A program made the position numbers and the translations under genes. Under the pieces are notes generated by a model that was not told the DNA's origin, did no database searches, and was given only the letters and a program-made list of their open reading frames with translations. Positions 8,203-16,203 of a DNA stretch of 64,000 nucleotides are shown here, one piece after another. The stretch is from Rubricoccus marinus (lineage in GTDB: Bacteria > Bacteroidota > Rhodothermia > Rhodothermales > Rubricoccaceae): contig NZ_MQWB01000001.1 of the NCBI RefSeq assembly GCF_002257665.1, positions 3,731,119 through 3,795,118 on the forward strand, in the 5' to 3' direction. Numbering within the stretch: the first letter of the stretch is position 1; every line of letters starts with the position of its first letter.

Positions 8203-8859
8203 CTACACGCCGAAAAGCTTGTCCGTGCCCTCGCGGAACAGCGCCGCGCCGCCCTGGGAGGGGTGGCGGACGTACGTGCTCTCCACGCCAACTGCGGTCA
8301 GCGCTCGCTCTGCCACGCGGCCCAGCGCGATCACGCGCCCCGGCTGCACGGCCTCCACGACCGCCGCGAGCGCGTCGGCGAACTGGCGGATCTCGCGCAC
8401 GCGCGGTGCGCGGATCGTGAGCGGCTCGTCCGGTTTGTGCGGATGAAACGGGACAGCGTTCCAGGTCCAGAAGCGGCCCCAGCGCGGAAGCATCTGGCGC
8501 CAGTAGATGCCGCCGGAGTACTCCTTGAGCGGCTCGCCGTGGAGCGCGCGGAGCGAGGTCGCGCGGCCATCCAGCGGGAAGTCCGGGTCCAAGAGCTGCT
8601 GCTCGCTCACGAGCGGCACGCCCGAGAAGCGGCAGCCCCACGGACCGGGCGCCTCGGCCACTATCAGGGCCTCTGGCGGCGCAGCGAGGGTGAGCGCGGA
8701 GGCGCGGATGTTCTCGCGCCGGATCTGCGCCGCGCCGTCCATATCCAGCGCGGGGTCCTCGTACGTGTACGGGTTGACGAGAGCGGGGCCGCCAGGGGCG
8801 TCCAGCACGTGCGTCTGGAGGGCGCGCCAGAGGCGGTCGCCGGGTGTGGGATCAGGCAT
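8203..8859 (-). CDS. Uracil-DNA glycosylase superfamily protein
   Basis: 218 aa, soluble. It carries VAEAPGPWGCRFSGVP (motif-1-like, equivalent to GEAPG in family 4/5 enzymes), WNAVPFHPHK (the Asn region that contacts uracil), VIALGRVAERAL (GxxA core strand), and RHPSQGG near the C-terminus (HPS motif, leucine-loop equivalent). Such enzymes remove uracil from DNA to begin base excision repair. It does not fit cleanly into family 1 (no GQDPYH) and I see no Fe-S cysteine set, so the exact subfamily is open. It is convergent with the 7729 gene. Confidence 0.8.
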   Translation of the reverse strand: MPDPTPGDRLWRALQTHVLDAPGGPALVNPYTYEDPALDMDGAAQIRRENIRASALTLAAPPEALIVAEAPGPWGCRFSGVPLVSEQQLLDPDFPLDGRATSLRALHGEPLKEYSGGIYWRQMLPRWGRFWTWNAVPFHPHKPDEPLTIRAPRVREIRQFADALAAVVEAVQPGRVIALGRVAERALTAVGVESTYVRHPSQGGAALFREGTDKLFGV

Positions 8860-8906
8860 CGCGCAAGATCACGCCGCGTGCGCGGCGGTGCCGGGACGCC
8901 AGAGGC

Positions 8907-10205
8907 TCAGCCCACGACGAGCACGCCGCCACGGTCGAAGCGGGTGTTCACGGCCGAGTTGAAGATGGAGCCGAAGGAGTACGAGATCCCCACGCGGCCG
9001 TTGTAGCGGAAGCTCGTGGCCTGCTGCTGCTGCTGGAGTAGGATCTCCTCTGGCGAGAGGTCACCCGCAGCGAGCGAGAGCTGGTTCTGGATCACCGACG
9101 CGTTGCCACCAACGTTGAGCTGAAGGCCTCTGGCGAGGCGGATGTTCAGCCCGCCGCCGATGCCGGCCTCGTACCGCTCCAGTTTGGAGAGGTACTGCTG
9201 GCCCGTAAACGAGAGGTCAAACGAGCCCCACGGCTGCGCGAACTCGGCGCGCGCGCGGAGCGAGTGCTGCGGCAGGATCTCCTGGATCTCGTCGAAGATG
9301 GTGGAATCCGTGTACGCGGCGAACTCCATGCCCACGCTGTAGCTCGCCGTGATGACGCGGCTGGTCGCCTCGGCGTAGGGGAAGAAGCTGTACTCCACAC
9401 CCGGCCCGAGCACGAAACGGGCGGTGTAGTTGGAGAACGTGTTCCGCCCGGCGCTGACCTCAAACCCGGTGCTGAGGTGCGGCCCCAGGCTGCGCGCCAC
9501 GAGCCCGTTGCCGCCGAAGTCGGAGCGCTCGCTGACGATGGTGGTGTCGTTGCCCGTCGAGCTGCTGGTCTGGTCGAACTCGCGGCGGTTGTAGTTGCCG
9601 TACACGCTGACGCGCGTTTTCCACCGCTCCGTCGCGCGAGAGGCGGAGGCGCCGCCGCTGCCGTTGAAGCCGAAAAAGGAGGACTCCCCGTTCGCGTTCG
9701 CGTTGCCGTTGAGCCGGAAGGTCCACCCGTTCCACGGGTCCACCAGCGGGGCCTCAATCCCGCCAGCGGCCTCTGGCGGCGCATCGTAGGAGACGTAGAG
9801 CCGCTCGCCGACGGCGGTCTGCGCGAGGTAGCCCGCCATGCCGAGCGCCAACCGCGAGGCGATGGCGCGGCGCTCGTCGTCGTCGGTCGCGTCCGAGGGG
9901 ACCGTGATGGTGAGCGTGCTCTCCTGTCCTTTGTAGGGGCCACGGCCCTCTACGAAGAGCGTGTAGCGGCGTCCCCCGCTACCGGTCTGGTCGCCAGTGA
10001 TGAGCACGAACACGTCGGCGTCGCCCTGGTCGCGGACGAACTGCACGTAGGGCAGCTCGGTCTGGAAGAAGTCCCGGTCGCAGCCGCCCGTCCGGCAGTC
10101 GTAGGCCACGCGGAAGGCGGTGGCTTTGGCGCCCTTGGCCTCTTGCGCCAGAGGCGCCGACGCGGCAGCGAGGAGGACGAGCAGGAAGGCGAGCGCGCGA
10201 GACAT
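8907..10205 (-). CDS. Secreted envelope protein, probable outer-membrane beta-barrel
   Basis: 432 aa from the ATG at 10205; the first ~21 residues are a clear signal peptide ending SAPLAQ. Residues ~30-150 form a periplasmic-type domain (VAYDCRTGGC with paired cysteines, VLITGDQTG, ITVPSDATDDDERRAI). From ~165 on, alternating aromatic/polar strands (WTFRLNGNANANGESS, VSVYGNYNRREFD, GVEYSFFPYAE, YSVGMEFAAYTDS) and a C-terminal ISYSFGSIF...RFD suggest an outer-membrane barrel. A short Gln-run (QQQQQ) sits in a late loop. No specific family name can be given; cargo or ligand unknown. Confidence 0.75.
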   Translation of the reverse strand: MSRALAFLLVLLAAASAPLAQEAKGAKATAFRVAYDCRTGGCDRDFFQTELPYVQFVRDQGDADVFVLITGDQTGSGGRRYTLFVEGRGPYKGQESTLTITVPSDATDDDERRAIASRLALGMAGYLAQTAVGERLYVSYDAPPEAAGGIEAPLVDPWNGWTFRLNGNANANGESSFFGFNGSGGASASRATERWKTRVSVYGNYNRREFDQTSSSTGNDTTIVSERSDFGGNGLVARSLGPHLSTGFEVSAGRNTFSNYTARFVLGPGVEYSFFPYAEATSRVITASYSVGMEFAAYTDSTIFDEIQEILPQHSLRARAEFAQPWGSFDLSFTGQQYLSKLERYEAGIGGGLNIRLARGLQLNVGGNASVIQNQLSLAAGDLSPEEILLQQQQQATSFRYNGRVGISYSFGSIFNSAVNTRFDRGGVLVVG

Positions 10206-10439
10206 ACGACAGAGGGGAGGTCCAGGCCGGCGGAGAGCGTGCGGCTCGTCCCCGGCGGGGCCACAGGCTACCGCTCGCGTTGGGCGCTCGCGCGGCATGG
10301 GCATCTAAAGGCGGCCGTTTCGCCACGTCCTCACAGGACGGCGAGCCCGAACCGCCCTGCGGCGCGGGAGCGCCAGAGGCCGGCGGACGTATCCTCGGGC
10401 GCGAGTCCTCGTAGAGGCCTCTCTTCTACTCCCACCCTC

Positions 10440-11285
10440 ATGTCTTCAGAGATCACGGACGAGATCGCGGCCTCGCTCCGCGAGATGGACCGCCTCGCGG
10501 CCCCTAGCGGAGGCCCGGCCTCTGGCGCGGGCTCTCCGGCGCCCCAGAGCGGCCTCGCGGGCTACGCGCACGCCACGCGGACCGCCACGTACGGATTCCT
10601 CGCGGCGATCCCGCTCCTGATCCTCTACGAGATCGGGATTCTGCTCACGAACACGGGCGCGGGGGAGGTGCGCGTGGGGGCGGACGTGTGGCTCAAGCAG
10701 TTGCTCCGCGCCATGGGCGTGCAAGGCGGGGTGCTCCTGGCGGCGATCGTGATCATCGTCGGCGGCGTCGTGTTCTGGATGGAGCGCGAGAGGCGGCCGC
10801 GGCTGGTGCCGCGCTACTTCGGCGGCATCCTGGTGGAGAGCACGGTGTACGCGGTGGTCCTGGCGTTTATCGTGAGCGCGCTGGTGGGTGTGGTGTTCAA
10901 CGCGGCGCTATGGCCCGCCGAGCCTCTGGCGCTGGCGCAGATGGCGCAGCTCAGCCTCCCGCTTCAGCTCTCGCTCTCCATCGGCGCGGGGCTGTACGAG
11001 GAGCTGGTGTTCCGCGTGATCCTGGTCGGCGGGATGTTTCTCGGGTTCCGAAAGGTGATGGCGGACCAGCGGAAGGCTTACCTCCTCGCGGCCGTGATCG
11101 GCGCGCTCGTGTTCAGCGCGGTCCACTACATGGGCCCCCTGGGCGACCCGTTCCAGCTCCCCAGCTTTACCTACCGCTTCGTGTTCGGCCTGGCGCTGAA
11201 CGGTGTGTTCCTCTTCCGCGGCTTCGCCGTGGCGGCGTGGACGCACGCGATCTACGACGTACTGGTGGTCACAGGCGCGCTGTAG
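10440..11285 (+). CDS. CPBP-family intramembrane glutamic endopeptidase
   Basis: 281 aa with an Ala/Pro-rich cytosolic N-terminus (~50 aa) and six to eight membrane segments. The CPBP (CAAX protease/bacteriocin-processing) motifs are all visible: EELVFR at 187-192, His229 in FSAVHYMG, and His269 in WTHAIYD. Family members are Rce1-like intramembrane proteases, and some give self-immunity to bacteriocins; no bacteriocin gene is nearby. The ATG at 10440 is chosen because the upstream in-frame extension is antisense to the divergent neighbour. Confidence 0.9.
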   Translation: MSSEITDEIAASLREMDRLAAPSGGPASGAGSPAPQSGLAGYAHATRTATYGFLAAIPLLILYEIGILLTNTGAGEVRVGADVWLKQLLRAMGVQGGVLLAAIVIIVGGVVFWMERERRPRLVPRYFGGILVESTVYAVVLAFIVSALVGVVFNAALWPAEPLALAQMAQLSLPLQLSLSIGAGLYEELVFRVILVGGMFLGFRKVMADQRKAYLLAAVIGALVFSAVHYMGPLGDPFQLPSFTYRFVFGLALNGVFLFRGFAVAAWTHAIYDVLVVTGAL

Positions 11286-11295
11286 CCGCGCCCCT

Positions 11296-11313
11296 CGCCA
11301 GAGGCCTCTGGCG
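11296..11313. terminator. 18-bp motif palindrome between convergent genes
   Basis: CGCCAGAGG followed directly by CCTCTGGCG, a perfect palindrome, 11 bp after one stop (11285) and 3 bp before the opposing stop (11316). Position suggests a bidirectional terminator, although a hairpin without a spacer has to lose central pairs. Confidence 0.5.
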
Positions 11314-11315
11314 GG

Positions 11316-12206
11316 TCAGGATCGGTCGCGGCGGCGGCGCGGCAGCGTCTCCGGCGCGACGACGTCGAGCGCGTCGAGGTCCAGAAGTGGGCGGGGCGCG
11401 TTGGCCTCTGGCGCCGCCGAGGAGACAGCCTCGCCAGAGGCCTCGTCGTCGGTCTCCGGCGAGCGAAGGGTTGAGCGGACAGGACCGGAGGGCGCGAGCC
11501 GGACCGCGAGATCGTCGGCGAGGTCTTCCAGCTTGCGGTGCTTTTTCGCCCGCCACTTCACGTCGGCCTTGTAGATCACGAACGAGGCGAGGAGGAAGAG
11601 GACGAAGCCGAGCACGAGGCTGACCCCGGTCGCGAGGGCGCCGTCGAACAGGCCCGTGCCGATGAGCCCCGCCAGAGGCCCGAGCAGGATCATCGAGAGG
11701 AGCCCGTACGCGACGCCCTCGGCGGGCGGGTTCATGTAGCCCACGTGCTGCTCCATGCGGACGCGCGTGCGCTCGCCGCGCTCGGAGACGGTCAGGCGCG
11801 TGTGCACGCCCAGCCCGCTCGTGTGCTCCCACACCTTTGTCGCGCCCTGCTCCTTGAACTCCGTCGCGCTCGTGCGCCCGTACCACGCGCCGTAGTCCGT
11901 CCCGAGCTCGCGGCGCAGGTCGTCCACGGCGTCCTCCCAATCGTGGATGTCCAGCGGCCCAGCGGTCCACCGCTCCACGTGGTTGTGCGTGGATGTGGTG
12001 TACGAGGACTTCTCGGACGCGCCCGCGTCGATCTCGGCCGCGGCGGCGAGCATGTGCTCGGGGTCGATGCCGACCTCGCGGCCCAGGCGCTCGATCTCCT
12101 CCAGCGAGAGCCCCGCCTGCCCCTGGCGGCGGCGCGCCTCTTCCTGGCGCACCACGGCGCGTTCGATGATCTGCGCGACCTCGCGCTCGGTGTACGTGTT
12201 CGGCAT
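11316..12206 (-). CDS. Paralogous two-TM membrane protein, family member 1 of 4
   Basis: 296 aa. Layout shared with 12253, 17383 and 18257: a short N-terminal helical domain (YTEREVAQIIERAVVRQ, then GLSLEEIERLGREVGIDPEH); a middle domain with W-x5-DLRRELG and later KVWEHTSG and TRVRMEQHVG; two adjacent membrane helices (~168-225, GLLSMILLGPLAGLIGTGLF and LVLGFVLFLLASFVIY); and an acidic, Pro-rich tail ending in LLDLDALDV and Arg-rich RRRRDRS. Residues encoded by the CCTCTGGCG motif concentrate in the tail. No enzyme motif recognised. The N-terminal domain resembles a small adaptor; membrane topology would leave both soluble parts in the cytosol. Confidence 0.75.
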   Translation of the reverse strand: MPNTYTEREVAQIIERAVVRQEEARRRQGQAGLSLEEIERLGREVGIDPEHMLAAAAEIDAGASEKSSYTTSTHNHVERWTAGPLDIHDWEDAVDDLRRELGTDYGAWYGRTSATEFKEQGATKVWEHTSGLGVHTRLTVSERGERTRVRMEQHVGYMNPPAEGVAYGLLSMILLGPLAGLIGTGLFDGALATGVSLVLGFVLFLLASFVIYKADVKWRAKKHRKLEDLADDLAVRLAPSGPVRSTLRSPETDDEASGEAVSSAAPEANAPRPLLDLDALDVVAPETLPRRRRDRS

Positions 12207-12252
12207 GGGGAGTGGGCTCGGCCTCTGGCGCCAGAGGCGGACGTCACGGAGG

Positions 12253-13062
12253 CTACGAACGCTCGCGCCCGCGGGTGCGCGGCTCGCGCGCGGAGTCCGG
12301 CGCGTCGGGCAGGGCGCCGAGGTCCAGGAGCGGCGCCTCTGGCGCGGGGGGCGTGCGCACGCCAGAGGCCCGGGCGGCGTCGCGCGCGGCGATCTCGATG
12401 CGGTCCAGCACGCGCGCGAACTGGCGCTCCGTGCGGCGCGCCCAGCTGCTCCACATCGCCCAGAGCCCGACGAGGACGACGGCTATGACGCCGGCCACGA
12501 GGACGGGTAGGGACCAGATCTCTGGGCCTGCGGCGCCGACGAGGTTGAAGAACGCCGCCAGAAGCACCATCGGGATGACCGCGCCGGGCAGGATCCAGCC
12601 AGCGCCCTTGCTCTGCTTCGCGATGGTCTGCTCCAGCGTGACGGCGGACCCGGCCTCGCTGGGCGTAAGCGTGAGGTGGACGGGCGTGTGACCGTGGGCG
12701 CCGCCAGAGGTCCACTCGCGCTGGCGGCCCATCTCGGTCGGGGTGCCGGGGGTGTCGAACTCGCGCCGCAGCTCGCCCACGATGCGCGCCCAGGCGTCGT
12801 CGTCCACCCCGACCGGCAGCACGCGCTTCTGGCGCACCGCCAGGGGCGCGCCGAGAAAGGTCGGGATCTCGTCAGGCGTGCCCCCGCTCATCTCTGCCAC
12901 GACGGCCGCGACCAGCGCGGGGTCCAGGCCGCTCGCCTCGGCGGCTTCCTGCATCTCCGCGAGCGAGAGGCCGGTCTCGTCCGCCTGCGCGCTGCCCTGG
13001 CGCGTGGCCACTTCGGCGAACACGCGGCGGGCTTCCTCCTCGGTGAATCGGCGCTCGGGCAT
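12253..13062 (-). CDS. Paralogous two-TM membrane protein, family member 2 of 4
   Basis: 269 aa from the ATG at 13062 (MPERRFTEEEARRVFAEVATRQ); an in-frame start at 13116 would translate the spacer palindrome. The same order as its neighbour: GLSLAEMQEAAEASGLDP, then W-ARIVGELRREFD, REWTSGG, VTLEQTIAKQ, two TM helices (ILPGAVIPMVLLAAFFNLVG and PVLVAGVIAVVLVGLW), and a tail with PLLDLGALPDAPD and Arg-rich end. It lies 46 bp upstream of member 1 on the same strand, so the two are probably a tandem duplication and co-transcribed. Confidence 0.75.
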   Translation of the reverse strand: MPERRFTEEEARRVFAEVATRQGSAQADETGLSLAEMQEAAEASGLDPALVAAVVAEMSGGTPDEIPTFLGAPLAVRQKRVLPVGVDDDAWARIVGELRREFDTPGTPTEMGRQREWTSGGAHGHTPVHLTLTPSEAGSAVTLEQTIAKQSKGAGWILPGAVIPMVLLAAFFNLVGAAGPEIWSLPVLVAGVIAVVLVGLWAMWSSWARRTERQFARVLDRIEIAARDAARASGVRTPPAPEAPLLDLGALPDAPDSAREPRTRGRERS

Positions 13063-13080
13063 GGGCAAGAGGTGTGTGCG

Positions 13081-13088
13081 CAAAGCTA
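13081..13088 (-). promoter_or_regulatory. Putative -7 box TAGCTTTG
   Basis: TAGCTTTG on the minus strand, 18 nt before the ATG at 13062, is an exact match to the Bacteroidota TAnnTTTG -7 element. It would drive the tandem pair of paralogs. Confidence 0.5.
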
Positions 13089-13172
13089 CGGATGCCTCTG
13101 GCGCCAGAGGCCCCACGAACCGCGCCGGCGCCGGCAGCGTACTCCCTTCCCCTCTCGCTTTCGCCTTTCCCT

Positions 13173-13973
13173 GTGGACCCCTTCACCCTCACGGCCGGCC
13201 CCGGTCCGCTCGTCGCCGCCGCCGTCCACGACGGACACGCCGCCGACCCCGACACCGCCGTGCGCTTCGCGCTGGACGACCTTGAGCGCTTGCGCGAGGA
13301 GGACCCGTTTACCGCCGAGATGGCCGAGGTCGCCCCGGCGCGCATCATCGGTCGGCGCTCGCGCTTCGAGGTGGACCTCAACCGCCCGCCAGAGGCTGCG
13401 GTCTACCGCACGCCCGAGGACGCCTGGGGCCTGAACGTCTGGAAGGAGGACCTTCCCGAGAGCGTGGTGACGCGCTCGATGGGCCTCTACGACGCGTTCT
13501 ACGACGCCGTCGGCGCGCTCTTGGACGAGAAGGTGCGCCGCTACGGCTCCGTCGTCGTCTACGACCTCCACACCTACAACCACCGCCGCGAAGGCCCGGA
13601 CGGGCCTCTGGCGGACCCCGAGGCCAACCCCGAGGTCAACATCGGAACGGGCAGCCTGGACCCGCGCTGGGCGCCGCTCGTGGAGCGGTTCATGCGCGAG
13701 CTGAAGGAGGGAGCACAAGAGGCCGGGCGCGACGATCTGGACGTGCGCGAAAACGTCAAGTTCAAGGGCGGGCACTTCTCCCGCTGGATCCACGAGCGCT
13801 ATGGCAACGGCGCCTGCGTGATCGCCGTCGAGTTCAAGAAGACGTTTATGGATGAGTGGAGCGGCGAGCCCGACCGCGCGCACCTGGAGCAGATCAAGGC
13901 CGCGCTCGTCCACACCGTTCCCGGCACGCTGGCCTCGCGCGAGGCCATCATGAGCGCGACGGCAGACGCATGA
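13173..13973 (+). CDS. N-formylglutamate amidohydrolase family protein
   Basis: 266 aa from a GTG at 13173 (VDPFTLTAGPGPLVAAAVHDGH); the in-frame ATG at 13074 would translate a motif palindrome, so GTG is preferred. Family motifs: HDGH near the N-terminus, DLNRP, VYDLHTYNHRR, FKGGHFSRWIHERYG and AVEFKKTFMDEW, matching the zinc-site and substrate-binding blocks of the FGase fold. In histidine catabolism this fold hydrolyses N-formylglutamate, but no hut genes are here. Its stop overlaps the next ATG by 4 nt (ATGA). The partners (QEGLA peptidase, ATP-grasp) point to a role in making or trimming a small peptide-like molecule instead. Confidence 0.88.
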   Translation: MDPFTLTAGPGPLVAAAVHDGHAADPDTAVRFALDDLERLREEDPFTAEMAEVAPARIIGRRSRFEVDLNRPPEAAVYRTPEDAWGLNVWKEDLPESVVTRSMGLYDAFYDAVGALLDEKVRRYGSVVVYDLHTYNHRREGPDGPLADPEANPEVNIGTGSLDPRWAPLVERFMRELKEGAQEAGRDDLDVRENVKFKGGHFSRWIHERYGNGACVIAVEFKKTFMDEWSGEPDRAHLEQIKAALVHTVPGTLASREAIMSATADA

Positions 13974-15931
13974 GCGGGCCGCGCGAGCACGACTGGGACA
14001 CGCTGGCCCGCCGCGCCCGAGAAGGGGCCGGCGAGGCGGAGCCTCTAACGTTCGACCTCCCGGACCACTCCGGCCGGTTATTCGTGGACCACGCCGCGCC
14101 CGCGCTCGCCGTCCACCGCTGCCACACCGCGCCAGAGGCCTCTGGCGACCCGTCCAAGAACCGCGCGCTCGCGTGCTCCGAGGCGCACCGCCTGGTTACG
14201 AGCCAGCCCGCGTACCTGCTGGCCTCTGGCGTCTCCGCCGAAGCGAGCGGGACGGCTGCCGAGGGCGTGTGCGCGCTCACGGCCGCAACGGCCGAGGCCC
14301 TGGCCGAGCGCGCCGGCGCCGCGCTCGTCGTCGAGGTCTGGACGCCCATCGACGCGACCGATGACGACGATGTTGACCCGTTCGACCGGCGCCCCGGCTT
14401 TACGCTTTACCTCCCCGAAGCGCCAGAGGCCCAGGCTGCGGGCGCCGCCCTCGCCGACGCGCTCAGCGGCATCGAGATCGCCGGTCAGGGCGCCGACGTG
14501 ACGTGCATCACGACCGACGCCATCGCGCCGCCCGGTCTCGCGCCGCTCCTGGACTGCGCGCCCGGCGCCAGAGGCCGCTCCCGCGTCGCGCTGCTCGGCC
14601 TCGCCGTGGACGCCGTCTTTCTCAACACGCGCGAGGACGAGTTCTACCCCCGCGTGCTCGACGCCCTCCGCGACGCCCTCGCGCCCGCGCTCGAAGCCGG
14701 CGCCACGGCCTTTGCCAGCGCGGTCGGCGCGCCAGAGGCGCCCTCCGGCCGGCGGCACCTGGAGCTTCTGGCGGAGCGCGTGGACCGTGGCCTCTCGCGC
14801 CTCACGCGGCAGTACGGCTTTCTCCTCCAGGTCACGCCCGTCAACTCGCGAGAGGCGTGGACGGACTTCAGCGAGTCGGGCTGCGACAGCGCGCCCGAAC
14901 TGCTCTACCGCCCGCTCACGTTCGACCCCGACGCGCTCCGCCGCGATCTCTTCGCGCTACCCGTCGAGAGCGTCGAGGACCCCGTCGTAGCGCGCCTCTT
15001 GCGCGAGAAGCGCGACGAGATGGCGACCCAGGTGCAAATGATCCTGGACCGCGAGACGCCCGGATTCCTCGCGGGCAGCCTCAAGATCTACGGCGCGCCC
15101 GACGACGCGCTCGTGGCGCTCGCGCGCGACGTGCTCGCCGCGATCCCAGAAGCCTCTGGCGCCAGAGGCCGCGTGGCGGCCGGGGAGGAGGTCGTCGGCG
15201 CGACGGCGTTCGCGGCGGCCGCAGACGGGGAGTTGGAGCACTACCGCGCGCAGTTCGACGGCTTCTCGTCGTCCGTCGAGATCCGGAGCGACATCCCTGG
15301 CAGCCTGATGGTCTCGCAGGGGCAGCTGCTGATCGGCGCGGGCGCGTCCGTCCCGGCGCCTCGCGTGCAGGCGCTGCTCGCGCACGAGGTCGGCACGCAC
15401 GTGCTGACGTACTACAACGGCTGCGCCCAGCCGCTGCGCCTCTTGCGGCACGGCATGGCCGGCTACGAGAGCCTGCAAGAAGGCCTCGCCGTGCTCGCCG
15501 AGTGGCTTGTCGGCGGCCTCACGCCCGCCCGGATGCAGACGCTCGCCGCGCGCGTGCTCACCGCGCGGTGCCTGGCCTCTGGCGCCACGTTTATCGAGGC
15601 GTTCCGCCACCTCAAGGAAAACACGGCGCTAACCGATCGCGGCGCGTTCGGCATCACCTTGCGGGTGTACCGCGGCGGCGGTCTCACCAAAGACATGATC
15701 TACCTCCGCGGCCTCCGCGATCTGCTCGCCTACCTCGGCAACGGCGGCGCCTACTGGCCGCTCTTTATCGGCAAGGTCTCGCTCGCGCGCGCCGCCGATG
15801 CCGAGGCGCTCCGCGCCAGAGGCGTCCTCCACGACGCCCCGCTCCGCCCCCGCTACGCCGAGGACGCGGACGCCCTCGCCCGCCTGGACCGCGCTCGCTC
15901 CGGCCTCACCGTTCTCGACCTCATGGCCTGA
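13970..15931 (+). CDS. QEGLA-motif (DUF1704, MATCAP-like) zinc metallopeptidase family protein
   Basis: 653 aa. The zinc motif HEVGTH is at 472-477 and the family signature QEGLA at 503-507 (LQEGLAVLAEWLVGG supplies the third ligand Glu). Bacterial members are annotated as flavohemoglobin expression-modulating QEGLA proteins; eukaryotic relatives are tubulin tyrosine carboxypeptidases (MATCAP). An exo-carboxypeptidase-type activity is therefore plausible. The N-terminal ~270 residues resemble none of my known families and include many motif-encoded APEA/ARG triplets. Translation is coupled to the amidohydrolase by an ATGA overlap; an ATP-grasp ligase follows 272 bp later. Confidence 0.88.
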   Translation: MSGPREHDWDTLARRAREGAGEAEPLTFDLPDHSGRLFVDHAAPALAVHRCHTAPEASGDPSKNRALACSEAHRLVTSQPAYLLASGVSAEASGTAAEGVCALTAATAEALAERAGAALVVEVWTPIDATDDDDVDPFDRRPGFTLYLPEAPEAQAAGAALADALSGIEIAGQGADVTCITTDAIAPPGLAPLLDCAPGARGRSRVALLGLAVDAVFLNTREDEFYPRVLDALRDALAPALEAGATAFASAVGAPEAPSGRRHLELLAERVDRGLSRLTRQYGFLLQVTPVNSREAWTDFSESGCDSAPELLYRPLTFDPDALRRDLFALPVESVEDPVVARLLREKRDEMATQVQMILDRETPGFLAGSLKIYGAPDDALVALARDVLAAIPEASGARGRVAAGEEVVGATAFAAAADGELEHYRAQFDGFSSSVEIRSDIPGSLMVSQGQLLIGAGASVPAPRVQALLAHEVGTHVLTYYNGCAQPLRLLRHGMAGYESLQEGLAVLAEWLVGGLTPARMQTLAARVLTARCLASGATFIEAFRHLKENTALTDRGAFGITLRVYRGGGLTKDMIYLRGLRDLLAYLGNGGAYWPLFIGKVSLARAADAEALRARGVLHDAPLRPRYAEDADALARLDRARSGLTVLDLMA

Positions 15932-15935
15932 CCGG

Positions 15936-15951
15936 CCTCTGGCGCCAGAGG
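15936..15951 (+). terminator. Motif palindrome 5 bp after a stop codon
   Basis: CCTCTGGCGCCAGAGG begins 5 bp after the stop at 15931. If it terminates, it would separate the ATP-grasp gene from the first two genes of the cassette. Confidence 0.45.
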
Positions 15952-16032
15952 CCGCCGCCTTCACCCCTCCCCTCGGGGAGGTGCCCGCGCGAGCGGGCGG
16001 AGGGGGTCGCGCCTCTGAATGCCTCCGAGCCC

Positions 16033-16079
16033 CGCCAGAGGCCTCTGGCGCACTCGAACCGGGCGTATGCGATACGCCC
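16033..16079. repeat. Two inverted repeats in the cassette spacer
   Basis: An 18-bp motif palindrome (16033-16050) is followed by GGGCGTAT-GCG-ATACGCCC (16061-16079), an 8-bp stem with a 3-nt loop unrelated to the CCTCTGGCG motif. The rest of the 272-bp spacer shows no open gene. Confidence 0.65.
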
Positions 16080-16203
16080 CTACGGCCTCCGGCTCCACAT
16101 CTCTCTCTGCGTCTCGCCAGAGGCGCACTCTTCTCTCGACCTGCTGCGGACACGTGGACGGGCACTCTGCCCATCCCTCCCGCATCCCCCTTTCCCTCCC
16201 CGC

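Noticed and set aside
13074-13172. ATG start at 13074 for the amidohydrolase
   Set aside because: It would translate a spacer palindrome (PLAPEA) and unconserved sequence; the GTG at 13173 begins the conserved domain.
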